Below are positions 1 through 12,156 of a stretch of DNA of 64,000 bases, in pieces. A program made the translations under genes and the position numbers. The notes beneath the pieces are model-generated. The model worked only from the letters and a program-made list of their open reading frames with translations, was not told the origin of the DNA and searched no databases. Source of the stretch: Gambelia wislizenii (Eukaryota; Chordata; Lepidosauria; Squamata; Crotaphytidae); NCBI GenBank assembly GCA_030847615.1, contig JAUMIR010000002.1:111422309-111486308 (forward strand), given 5' to 3'. Numbering within the stretch: position 1 is the first letter of the stretch; each line of letters opens with the position of its first letter.

Positions 1-260
1 AATTGTCTAGGTCCTCCAGCAGAACTCTACGGTATACTTCCATCAGAAGCTGACCATAGCGACACACTGGAGGACCTAGAAGATACCTAGAGAGGTGTTC
101 TCTCTAGGCAGCTTCTAGGTCCTCCAGGATGACTTTATGCTATGTTTGAGCCAGTAGACATTCATTTTAATAGGGTTCACGGTTTCTAGTATCCACAGTA
201 AGGGAACGTATCCTCCATGGATATAGGGATTTATCTGTACTGTGCACAGTTTCATTCTAT
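1..260 (-). mobile_element. Tigger-like DNA transposon remnant
   Basis: The segment repeats the phrases TCTAGGTCCTCCA, GAGTACAGTA-like bases and GGATATAGGGA that also occur in the intact copies at 45356 and 57716. It is diverged, cut off at the window edge and lacks a clear end. Confidence 0.45.
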
Positions 261-304
261 TTTAATGTTGACTTTTGTATGTTTTTAGCTACATTGTACT
301 TGTT

Positions 305-372
305 TTAATTTGTAAGCCACCTTGAGTCCCATTTTTTTTGGGGGGGGGAAGGTGGGGTATAAATAAAGATCA
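305..372 (+). mobile_element. L2-like LINE 3' tail
   Basis: The bases TAAGCCACCTTGAGTCCC, a G run, AAGGTGGGGTATAAATAAA form the hairpin-like 3' tail typical of L2-group LINEs and their SINE partners. The tail occurs three more times in this window. Confidence 0.5.
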
Positions 373-617
373 GCAGCAGCATCTAGGGAAAGCAAGAGGA
401 CCTGATGCCTTGCCTGGTGCACCACAACATAAGAATTAGAATGTGTGGAGGAGAAAGAAACATGCATAGAAATCCATTCCTTTACCCATTTTGAAAGGCA
501 GCACAGTGGTCAGATGATTGCTCACCAGAGCACAGAGAAAAACCAGAAAGGAGGAGGGAAAGGAAAGGAAAGGAAAAAAGAACATTAAAAATCAGTTTGG
601 GCATCTGGCTGACTGTC
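373..617. other. Upstream intergenic, nothing recognised
   Basis: AT-rich sequence with a short GGAAA-rich tract at 550-575. No gene, RNA or repeat was recognised. Confidence 0.5.
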
Positions 618-620
618 TAA

Positions 621-933
621 GGACTTTTTCAGACAAGCTAATTGTAGCGCTAGCAGCCTCGCCACGTTGGGAGGATGCAGCGCTGCAGGGCATCCCTTTC
701 GGATGACGCCCGTCCCTAGCGGTACTGTTGCGGTACCGCAGGGACATTTGACTGTAATATTTTGGCGATTTTTACTCACGAAAACTCTCCAAAATATTAC
801 AGTCAAATGTCCCTGTGGTACCGCAACAGTACTGCTAGGGATGGGCGTCATCCGAAAGGGACGCCCTGCAGCGCTGCAGCCTCGCAACATGGCGAGGCTG
901 CTAGCGCTACAATTAGCTTGTCCAAAAAAGTCC
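621..933 (+). mobile_element. Foldback MITE with 3-bp target duplication (GGAC-type, copy 1)
   Basis: The element is a near-perfect palindrome about 313 bp long. Its ends are GGACTTTTTCAGACAAGC and the inverse, and TAA flanks both sides (618-620, 934-936). Arms continue through AGCCTCGCCA and GCAGCGCTGCAG to a short loop near 775. A second copy is at 14212. It encodes nothing. Confidence 0.85.
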
Positions 934-936
934 TAA

Positions 937-1955
937 GAGCTTGACATAGAGATTCAGGAGAGATTCTGCTGCTAATGACAGCACAACTGTGGTCTAGTCT
1001 GTTGCAATCCACTCTCTTCTGTTTCACTCCAGCACTCAGTCTGAAACTTATAGGGACATATAATGACTGGCTTACACTGCAAAAATATAGTCGGTCAACT
1101 GACCCCACTATATTCCAAGTGAAATATACTCTATTGGTGAGAGCCAATGTTATTCATAGTGGAGGTCTATGGACCAGCACCAGTCCATGAACCATCACCT
1201 ACCATTCCAAGGTGAGTTTCTTTCAAATATGATAACAATACATGACAAACATGGTATTAGTCCCTGGCACATGGGGAAGGGGGGATGTTGGTCTGCCCTA
1301 TCAAATAGTTTAAAAAAAAAACAAACACTGTTGCAGGCCATTTCTTCTACAGGGATAATGGAGAAGAATCTTCTGACTTGTTTAGCTTGTGTTCACAACA
1401 CACCACCTGCAAATTCCAATCATATTTTCCCATTTATTTTTAAAATTATATATATATAATTTTAAATCAGATTGGGTTATGAATGGCCTCTTGTCTTGGC
1501 ACAAGGTACTTTGGCTACAATTTTTTGGCAAAGTCAGAAATGTGTGTTGATCCACTTGTGGACTCTCACCCCCTTTGCCCTGTTTGTTTAGTCCACCTCT
1601 TCCTCCAGAGCTAAATCTGCAATCCCAAACACATTTGACAGGGTCTAAATGTTGCATTCAGCCTTTGCAGTAGGGTGGGTGGGTAAGTGATAAGAGTAAA
1701 TATGCTTCTGACTGCTTTGCTGAGCTACTAGTCTCATGCAGCAGATGTTAGCAGATGTTGATTTGACAGTTCCTTGAAAAAATGTTGCCCAATGCGGTGT
1801 CAGCTCAGATATTTGGAGCTCCCCCCCCCCCCCCGCAACTTCCCACAGCCTATACCTGACTAGACTCTGCCCCACTTTGAGATGCTGGAAACTAGGCAAA
1901 CATAGGCCATGTTATTGACAAAAAAAATTACATAAATATTTGGTCGTTTTGTCTA
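937..1955. other. Upstream region, nothing recognised
   Basis: No repeat or gene was recognised. There is a C run at 1822-1834 and a palindromic TATA-rich stretch at 1440-1465. Confidence 0.5.
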
Positions 1956-1990
1956 GTTACTTATTAACATTTTGCAAAATGCATTATAAG
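1956..1990 (+). promoter_or_regulatory. Predicted liver-type core promoter of the ITIH3-like gene
   Basis: Three sites lie side by side just upstream of the ATG. GTTACTTATTAAC at 1956-1968 differs from the HNF1 palindrome at one base. ATTTTGCAAAAT at 1969-1980 is a palindrome containing a C/EBP-like half site. TTATAAG at about 1984-1990 could be a TATA box, which would put transcription start near 2015 with a very short leader. Spacing and order fit a hepatic promoter; the function is inferred. Confidence 0.5.
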
Positions 1991-2030
1991 ACTGTGCACC
2001 ACTAACTCTTTTCTTGCTTATTCTTTGACC

Positions 2031-2123
2031 ATGGGGAACCAATTTCTGTTTTTTGCTCTGTTGGTGCTGATTCCTGCCTTTGGATCATCTGATTTTTTAA
2101 TAAGCAATATCAGGAACATCAAG
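2031..2123 (+). CDS. ITIH3: ITIH3-like exon 1 (signal peptide)
   Basis: Exon 1 has 31 codons and ends in phase 0 at AAG before a GTAAGT donor. It starts MGNQ and then runs through about 14 hydrophobic residues ([13 protein letters not shown]) to a GSS segment, a typical signal peptide. It closes with a basic Ile-Lys that joins the KR of exon 2. An in-frame TTG lies six bases upstream, but the ATG has the better context and is the start chosen. Confidence 0.85.
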
Positions 2124-5100
2124 GTAAGTGTGCAAAGAAGTTATACTAACTATATGTTTCATAGACACAGTATCTTAATGTCACCTAAAGTCCATCCACC
2201 TCCAAGTTTTAATGCCCCCTTTTACTTTTTAGAGTGCTCAAATATTCCTGACAGTAAAAGATAAATAATTTATGAAACATTTCTTTTGGAAAATAAAACA
2301 TATTCTTAATCATACAGGAAGAGTCTTCCTTTTCTCTTGAGCTACAAAGATTCCTGTATGTTGATTGTGTCCTTTGAAGCTATGGGCATTAAGGTTACAA
2401 CTGAAAATCAGTATGTCAGATACAAGCCATGACATTTGTCTTGTAATGCCCAGTCACTTTTTTTAAACTCCCAGTTTCCTACAATATTTAGGCATGCTTC
2501 CCAAGTTCCCCTAATGTAAATTTCTCACTGGACTTTGGATTTTTGAATTCCCTGTTGCTCTTTATGAATGCATTACAACATACCATTTTTTCCCCTAATC
2601 TCAAATGGTATACTAAATGCCGTGCATCTCCAATTTGCTGCAGATTTCCTTGTAGTCATGCTTACCTGCTGTGAAAAAGTATTCCCTATGAAATGTTATG
2701 GCTGTCTCCAAATTTTGTGTGTGTATTATTTTACTGGGGTGTGAACATGGTCCTGTAGATTGTCAAATGTCATACCAAATGAATCTTGATGCAATCATTC
2801 ATGCCGTTTCAATGCATACATAAATATGCATACATAAATAAACACTTTTCTCCTCCTATATGATATTTAACATCTCTGCCTGATTCAGACTGCAGAAATA
2901 ATGCAGTTTGACATGGCTTTAAATATCATGGCTCCTTCCTATGGAATCCTGGGGTTTGTAGTTTCTTGTGGCACCAGAACTCTCTGGCAGAGAAGGCTAA
3001 ATATTTCACAAGACTACAAATCCCAGAATTTCATAGCATTGAGCCATGGCAGTTAAAGCCATGTCAAACTGCATTGTTTCTGCAGTGCAGATGCAGCCAA
3101 AGAAGCCAGTGAAGCTTCAAAAGCTAAATAAAGGTTATCACTCTTTTTGGATTTTGTTGTATTTTGCTGCATGGCCAACACAGATACCCCTGAATATGTT
3201 TCTTACATACATATTGGAAATTGGGTGGAGGAAGGACTGAAAATGTACCAAAGGAAGCCAAAGTTGTGGCAAATGGTACTTGTGCCAGTTCAGGATTTCT
3301 TAGGAAAATGGAAGAACAGAACACATATCACGAAGAACTCCTGTGTGTTCCAGCTTCTGCTTGTAGACTAATGTTTCACAGAGGTGAAAAGTCCTAATAT
3401 CACATCTTAAATCAACTGGACAAAGAGATGTGCCTTGGGGGTCAAATGCAACATTGTTACCTACCCTAACACCCCTTGCCCCATATCTATAATAATTTGG
3501 CAATATTTAATAATTAGGTCAAATGTGGCCTTCCACGTAGTGCTGCCAATAAAGCTGGGAAAATTCTAAAACCAGGAATCCCAAAAAGTAGCATTCAGAC
3601 TCAGGAGATTATCAGACAGGAACAAAAAAAACATTCCTGTCCCACAATCTCCCCTCCCCTCCCTGTTCCATCCCTGTTCCAGCACAATCACCCTGCCTAC
3701 CGCACTTACCTCCTCTCCAGTTGACAGGGCAGCCCAGGAGTGAACGGAGCTCTAACAGAGCTCCCTTCACTTCCTGGATCGAAATCTCGCAGATTCTCTT
3801 AAGAAAACACGAGCACAGGAAATTCGAAAATAAAAATAAACCAAAAAAGTAACACTAAGCAGAAAAACACACTTTAAAATGTACAAGTAACCCGGGGAGG
3901 GTCACAAAAAGGGTGACACTTACCTGGATGTCCCAATCTCACCTGAAAGTGTTCTGGCAGGGACCTCCCATTGATGCTGGGATCTCACCAGCATAACTGG
4001 GCACCTTGTCATACACAGGCAAATCCGGAACACAACGGAATGGGGGGATCTATTGATGGCTTCTCAAGTCAATAAAAAGCAGCACTGGCAAAACAGCAGC
4101 ATAACGGGTGCATAACGGGGGAAAGGTATCATCTGATAAGAGAGCCCTTTCGCAGTGTCCTGTAACACCACTTTTGACATGTCTGATAATCTCCTCAGTC
4201 AAGTATGCACTTAAGGAGATGCCAGCCCAAATTCCAAAGAAATGATAATTTGAAAGACAACATCTTACCTGAACACCTGACTAATCCTATTAGCTTAATC
4301 TGAGATACTCAAACCTGTAAAGATCCTCATACCTTTTACCTTCCTCCAAACAAAGAGGGTTGCTTCCTCTATTCAGTTACAAAATATCCACACGTTAAGT
4401 TCCATTAGCATATTCCATTAGCATATCCGGAGGTTCTTATACCTTGAGAACCTCCAAAAAGCATGTCTTTCACTCTAAGTACCATCCCCTGAAGGAAATT
4501 ATTGACTATATAAACCCCTCCAAAATCCCACTCAAGTGCACACAGTTCATTTGCCTCTCGACTCCATGTCAGACTATGTAGCCATTCTGGTTTTGGGACC
4601 CCCAGTCTGCTGGTTTCCTCCGCGACCTCATCTCTTCAGATCAGTACAGTATCACCCAAAAATAACCTCCCTCCTCTATTCCTCTATTCCAATACTTCCT
4701 ACTTTATTTGATAGCCTTGCATGAATGCTTGAAGCCTGTGTGTGTGTGTGTGTGTGTGTGAATGTTGTTATTATTGCTTTCTCAAATAAAGACCAAATAA
4801 TTGCACTATCTAGCTTAACGGCTCCTCCTTATTACTGGTATACATAGGTCAAAAGTTCCTGCTATCTGTTGCCCCCTCTTGCAGAGCCAAGCTGAGTATA
4901 TTAATTCCCCAAATTAATAGTGATATTTTGAGGGCCCTTAAGACCCCCCTGAGCATTTAGGGTAACAACATTTGTCCTGTGGTTTGGCTTTGTGTATCTG
5001 ATTTTTATTAAACAAGAAGCAGGTGTGGGGAGAGGGGGCTGAAAAGGATCAGGAACATGGTGTTGGGCCCTGACAGTGATCTCCTACTCCTTTTTATTCC

Positions 5101-8100
5101 CAACCACCTTTATATAGTACCTCCTATCTCCATCTAGCTAGGTGTTTTTAGCAGTGTCAGCATTGGAAGGATGGTGAGGGAGGACTGGAAAACACAGACT
5201 TTTGTGGCATGTTTCAGCAGCCTGTCTGCAGTAAACAATGCAATACACCTTGCGTTTGGAAGCAATAGGATTCTATTCTAGCCGATCATACTGCAGCTGG
5301 GTGAGCCTGGTCTAAAACAGGCAAGGTAAACAGTAGCTGCCTTTAGAATCCCTTACTAAGCACACGTGAACAGCAAAACAAAGAGAAACAGGGGGAAGGA
5401 GAGTTAGCAACAACCTCTCACCAGCAACTCCCAGAATATTTTTTAAAACCATAGATCTAGCAGTTTTGCCCAATAGAAATCATAAGAAAAGAGGCTAAGA
5501 AAAGAAAAAAGTCATCCCTCTCTTTGCCTCCATCGCCATTACCACCACAGGAGCCATCTGGGGGGACGAAGGGAGAAGGGAGGCAAGAACTCTCCTCTTC
5601 TGTTCCCTCCCATGTCCACCCCACCTACCCACCTGCTGTTGCCAACCATGTATAATTGAATCAGCGGATGGCGAATCAGTGGATATGGGGGTTCTACTGT
5701 GCATGAATCAAAACAGCCTGTAAGTCACCATTCATTACTCCAGAACTGACAGGACATTTTTTCATGTAGTCAGAAGGAGAAAACCACCAAGAGGTAAAAG
5801 AGATAAATATTTCCTAACAGTCCCTTTGTTTATTTCAACTTTAATTTTTCATAACCCATATTCTGAAATAACTATTATAAGCATCTAGCAATTTGACTGA
5901 AACTACAAAGGGGGTTCGAAATTCACTGAAAGGAAGGCTGCTTATCTCTCCCCCATGGGCCATTTCTGGTTTATTTGGTTGATTGGTTTGGTATCAACTT
6001 GCCCTTTCTAATTTAATATCTTTATTAAGAACAACTCAAAGGCTACAAAATCTACAGCAAGCATAACTATTCTTTGTGCTGGATATTACACAGAATGAAA
6101 CAGCAAAAAACGTGCAGCTAATTGTGAACTGAATTTGCCAGTGTCGTTTTCTCCCACGTGCAGGATATTATCTCTCTTTCTATTGAAATACATGAAGAAA
6201 TTTGCAAATTGAAAAGTTTTTGTAAAAAGCAAACCAATTGCACTGGCCAAGTTCCAATAGGTAAAAGGATTCCCACTATGAACAGAGTTACGTTACACCT
6301 TCCTGTCATGTAGTTGATAAACCACAACCCAGCTGGAATATCTACCATGCTGCCCTTGCAGTAAGGTGACATGGCATAATTCTCTTACTCTATCTGGTTC
6401 CATCACTGGAACTGGTGGGATTCAGATTTATTGGAGAAATTCAAGTTGAGGCCCTACACCCATCTTGAGTTGCAAGGCTTATACTGAGCAGAAGGTTGGA
6501 CTAGATGAGACTCACTCTCCCTTCCAACTGTAGGATTCTATGGTAGCTTGTATTGTATAAAACTGAGGATATTTTCAAATTCTTCCAATAATCAGTGTAA
6601 GATAGCGATGTATCTTCTCTCTTTTTTCTTTACAGAAGAGAAATGCTGCAGATGCTGTAAGTACTATTCTGTTTGTGAGATCAGGTTGGGAGTACAGCCC
6701 ATTTGCTATTAAACTCAGTGGGGAAACTTATTTTCATTATTTTGGTTCTGGACTTACTCTTAGCACACACACCATAATTCTCTCAAGATGTGGTAATTCT
6801 AGTACATGATCATGGTAATTCTAGTACATGAAGTTGAAGCAACTCATGGTCTCCACCATTCACTTCAGAACAAGAGTGGAATATATGCACATTTCATTCC
6901 ATTGAGAGAAAATAAATTAATTATTGTTATATAGGTTGAGTATCCCTTTATTCAAAATGCTTGGGACTAGAAGTGTTTTTGATGTCTGATATGAGGGGGG
7001 GATTTTGGAACACTTGCATATACATAATAAGGTATCTTGGAGATGGGACCTAAGTCTAAATATGAAATTCATTTATGTTTCATATATACTTTATACACAT
7101 AGCCTGAAGGTAATTTTATACACAATATTTTTAATAATTTTGTGTATGAAACAAAGTTTGTGCACAATGAACCATGAGAAAGCAAAGGTGTCACTATCTC
7201 TGCCACCCATGTGGACAATTTTGGATTTTGGAGCATTTTGGATCTCAGGCTTCTAGATAAGGGACACTCAACCTGTATATTGAAATGCAAATTGTTAACA
7301 ATTGTCCTTCAGTATGGAGTATGCCAGAGTATGAATATTTCAGACACTAGCAAGGATCTATACCAAAATTTGCCACCTCTAAGATTTGGTGCTGAAAGAC
7401 ACCCTCACTTAACTGAGATGTAAATGAGTGAGAGGAATTAAAACATGCTTTTGAAAGGTCAGGCCAAGGTTTTGTTTGTTTGAGAAAGGTTACAGAACTA
7501 GCCCTAAAGGGGAGAGACAAATGTCAGTTCCAAACCCTGTGGTGATTTGAATGAGAAATTAAACATGCATTTGAGCCAATGGCAGTGGGGGGGTTGCAGG
7601 GGTTTAGAACAAATGCAAGGGTGTGTGGGGTGGGGCAGGGCAGAGAAGAAAGCAGAGATTGGAGCAGAAAGAGGAAGAAAGCAAAAATCGGAGGCCTTGA
7701 TGTTAAATGTACCTGACAGAATCTGAGGCCAGAGCAGTCTGAGACCTAGGCAAAACAGATATATGTTGAGATAAAAAAGACAGAGACTTTCTCTTCAGGG
7801 TATTAGAACATGGGGTGGAAAATTTGTCAGTAATGGAATGGACAAGGTCAAACAAACAAATTAATCCAGACAACACAGAGACACTCCTGGTCTGTCGAAA
7901 GGCAGATCAGGGAATTGGGGCTCTGCCTGTGCTGGATGGAGTTACACTCCCCCTGAAATCTGAGGTTCACAGCTTGGGTGTTCTCCTGGACTCAGCTCTT
8001 AGCCTGGATGTCCAGGTCCCAGCAGTGGCCAGGTGTGCATTTGCACAGCTAAAACTAGTGTACCAGCTATGCCTGTTCCTTGAGATGTCAGATTGGCTAC

Positions 8101-11100
8101 GGCAACACATGCCTTGATTATTGTACCTCACTCTAGATGAGGCTGCCTTTGGAAACTGTTGGGAAATTCAGTGGGTCCAAAGTGCTACAGCCAGAATGTA
8201 AACTGAGGCCAGTTAGAAAGAGCATGTAACTCCCTTGTTAAAACACCTTCATTGGAGACCAGTTCATTTTCAGGAACAATTGAAAGTGCTGGCCATGACC
8301 TATAAAGCCCTACATAGCTTAGGTCCAGACTATCTGAAAGACTATGGACATTTTCAGACAGTGCTTACCGCGGGATCAGGTCCGGGAGAGGAACGGCGCT
8401 CTTGTGTGGCAGGGGGTCCTTTTTGGATGCCGCCATCCCTCTTCCGGGATCATTCGTGGCACGTCCGTGAAGCTTTGGAAGCGGCCATGCCATATTTTAA
8501 ACATGGGCAACTTCTGTGCTTAAAATATGGTGCGGCCACTTCCAAAGCTTCATGGACGTGTCATGAATCATCCCAGAAGAGGGATGGCAGCATCCGAAAA
8601 GGACCCCCTGCCACGCAAGAGCGCCGTTCCTCTCCCGGGACCTGATTCCACGGTAAGCACCATCTGAAAGTGTCCTATATCTCCTCATATGAACCTGCCA
8701 GATTCTAAGGGGAAGGCTTTCTCTCAGTCCTGCCACCATCATAAGGTTGCTTGGTGATGACACGAGAGAGACCTTTCTCAGTGGCTGCTCCCACCCTCTC
8801 GAACTCTCTTCTGAAGGAGGCTAGGCTGGCTCCCTCCCTGGTCTGCTTTCCCCAGCAGGCAAAAATGTTTTTGTTTAAGTAGGCTTTTAATGTGTAAGTA
8901 GGGGGCTTTTTATTGGAGGCTAGATATGCCGCTATCATTGTTGTCACTGTGGGGACCAGGTAATGGTGGAGGGAGTAAAGGATGAGACAGCCCACCTCCC
9001 TTCCCCGGTCCCCTTCCCCACTGTTGTCGTCGTTGTCCCTGGGGACCAGGTAAGGGACGAAGACTCCCCCCAGCGATTGCTAAGGCAATAAAATGGGAGG
9101 TGTCTTTTTTTTTCATGGCCACCATCTTGTTCTAGAGGGCATTCAAAGCTTATGGGGGCTGTAAAACCATTAAGACAAGTCACAGCTGTTGTGACTTGTC
9201 TTTACTGCAGGGCACTTCAAGTTTTTTGAGTTTGTATAGATGAACCTCGAATTTCCTCTCCTCTCTCCTCCCTCCCCTCCCTAGGGTAAACACACAGTGG
9301 AGCCAGTTGAAGTTCATAGCAAGCAGGAAAACACAAAGAGGGTGCATCTATACGATCATAAAAAAATCCGTTTGGGGGGTAAAAAATATGAATAGGCTGT
9401 CATTCGTATGCATACAAACCGCCCACACGATTTTTTACCCCCCCAAACTCCGTATGACTCCCTCTTCCCTAAGCTGGCTGGAGCGAGCAAGCCAAGCGGC
9501 GGTTTAAAATCTCCCGCCGCTTTTTTTAAAAAGGTTCCTGCTTTGCGAACAGTCAGTTTTCCCTATTTACAATACAAAATAAAAATAAATAAATGTATAA
9601 TTCACTGACTTACCGGATTCTCGCTAGCCGGGAATCCAATATGGCGGCCGCTCACAATTCCCCTCCATGCTAGCCCTGCCCCCTCTACTCAGCCAGCCAA
9701 TCAGATTACACAGCCTGTTTGTATGTATGTGAACGGACTGTACAGATCCATCAGCCATCCAAACGGCGTACGGATTCCTGATTGCAATCCGCTTTCCCTC
9801 CCGAACGCTGTGTGTGCGTATTTCAGGGTGGAAAACCGCCCCCTCTTTTGGATGTGTGTGAATCCGAATGGCTGTGTGTACCGAAGCGTGAACTTCCGCA
9901 TGACGTACGTATTATTTAAATCGTGTAGACGGCACCAGAGAATAGTCCAGAATACAGTCCAAGGGTCAAAGCTTACAGAAGGCAAAGTGGTTGAGAAACA
10001 GGTCCATAGTCCAAGAGGATAAGCAGGAAGCATGGTCACATGGAGGTTTGAGGTCAAGCAGGATTCAAGGCAACACAGTCACAGATAACAGCCACAAAGC
10101 TTTTTCTAGGGCAGTGATGGGCAACCTTTTGAGCCTGGTGTGTCAAACTTCGCCAAAAAACTGAGCATAACTTGGGTGGTGTGTCACTTTGAGGAAAAAA
10201 CATTATTTTGCAATATTTATTGTTTAAATAACATAAATGTATACAGTTGCCCTTCTACATTCGCAGCTTTCACTCTTGCGGTTTTGATTATTTGTGGTTT
10301 ACTCAGCAAGCACCCCAATTAAATCAGCTTCTCTCCCACCCACTCAAGGGAGATGACCTGATTTAAACAGAGTGCTTGCTAAGCAAGCCAGGCACTCAAC
10401 TCCCCGCTCTCCAGGGGCTTGGCTCCATTTGCGAGGGGGAGAGCCAAGCCCCAGGAGAGCAGGGAGTTGGTGCAAAAGGCACTTTTTAGCCCCCCTGCCC
10501 TTCCCAAAGCCGCTATTGAGCTTTCTAAGCCTTGTTGTGGCTTTGGGAGGGTGGGGGTGGCTGAAAAGCCTATACACCATGCTCCCTCCACCCCTCCCAA
10601 CTTTCCCAAAGAGGCTATATGGGGCTCTCAATCCCCAGAGCCCCTTTGGGAAGCCCAGGGAGAGGCCAGCCAGATTCCCTCCCGCCCTCCTGTCGCCTTC
10701 TCTGGCCTTCCCGAGGTGGCTCCAGGGTTTCAAAGCCCTGGAGCCCCATCGGGAAGGTTTGGGAGAGGCTGGTCAGACTCCCTCCTACTGCCTTCTCTGG
10801 CATTCCTGAGGCGGCTCCGGGGTTTCGAAGCCCTGGAGCCCCCTCAGGAAGACCGGGGAGAGGCCGGGAAGACTCCCACCCGACCGCCGCCTTACCCAGC
10901 CTTTCCGAGGTGGCTCTGGGGCTTCGAAAACTCGGAACCCCCTGGGAAGGCCAGGGAGAGGCCTGGCAGAGTCCCTCCCTCCCTCCTGCCAACTTCCCCG
11001 GCCTTTCCAAGGTGGCTCCAGGGTTTCAAAGCCTCGTAGCCCCCTCAGGAAGGCCAGGCAGTCCCTCCCATCTGCCCGCCACCTTCCCTGGCCTTTCCGA

Positions 11101-12100
11101 GGCAGCTCCGGGGCTTCAGAGCCTCGGAGCCCCCTTGGGATGGCTGGGGAGAGGCCAGGCAGAGCCCCTCCCACCTTCCCACCACCTTACCCAGCCTTTC
11201 CAAGGTGGCCCCGGGGCTTCAAAGCCTCGGAGCACCCTTGGGAAGGCCGTGTAGAGGCTGGGCAGACTCCCGCTCACTCACCGTCTTACCCGGCCTTTCC
11301 GAGGCAGCTCTGGGAAGCATGGCAGGCCTTGGGGGGGTGGCCAGGTGGGGGGAAGTCTCCACCCCCCACCTCCCTAAAGTGGTGATCACGGCTTCGTAGC
11401 CCCGCCCGCCACTTTCTTCCACCCTGCCACCCTCCCTAAAGTGATGACCGATAGCCACTTTAGGGGGGGTGAGGTTGCGGGCAGAGGGGGGAGGAGGCCT
11501 ATGGCCACATGTCAGCCTAAATGGCTACGCATGTCAGTGCTGACATGCGTGTCATAGGTTCGCCATCACTGTTCTAGGGTGATCAGTTAATCTCTGACAA
11601 AAGCTCCATGGCTCCCCCAGGGTGTATATATAGTAATCACGGCTGTCCAAATGCTCCTTAATGACCCAATGTTTGAGATGAAGTCTCAGCAATCTTCTCC
11701 TGGCTTCCTTTTGGGATCTCTGTTGGCTGAAGGATGGTATGGGTAAGTCCATTTCCTCTTCCTCCTCCTTATCTGACTTGGCAGGGCTCTCTGCTGGGAC
11801 TGGTGCCAATCCACTAGTACCAGGGCCTTCCTCTGTTTGGGACTCCAGGTTGTCAGAGTTTCCTGCTGGCCCAGGTGTAGATAAACTCCATAGGGCCATT
11901 CTATGTCATGTCCTCCTCCTCTGACTCCATACCTTCATTAGACTCACAGGGCATGACAGGTAAGCAGTAGCTGTAGCAACTTCTCTTAGTGCTTGACAGC
12001 TGCTGGGATGTGAGGAGGACAGGGAACTGCATAGGCACAGAATTATGTTCCACCTGCTTGATGTAGGGCCTCTGCCAACGGCTCCCCAGAAAGATGCTTG

Positions 12101-12156
<56 letters not shown>

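Larger units (their letters stand above)
9937..12105 (-). mobile_element. LTR-like segment interrupted by a hAT element
   Basis: The pieces 9937-10111 and 11580-12105 join across the hAT insertion. On the minus strand they contain TATATATA near 11620-11628 and an acidic open frame at 11899-11630 ([17 protein letters not shown]). This resembles a Gypsy-type LTR by general character only; the ends were not found. Confidence 0.35.

Noticed and set aside
2025..2030. Earlier TTG start for the ITIH3-like protein
   Set aside because: The ATG at 2031 has a strong initiation context and the signal peptide fits from there.
10372..11254. Long overlapping open frames (up to about 211 codons) on both strands
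   Set aside because: They fall exactly on the GC-rich minisatellite inside the hAT element. Several frames and both strands are open at once, which a tandem GC-rich repeat explains better than coding.
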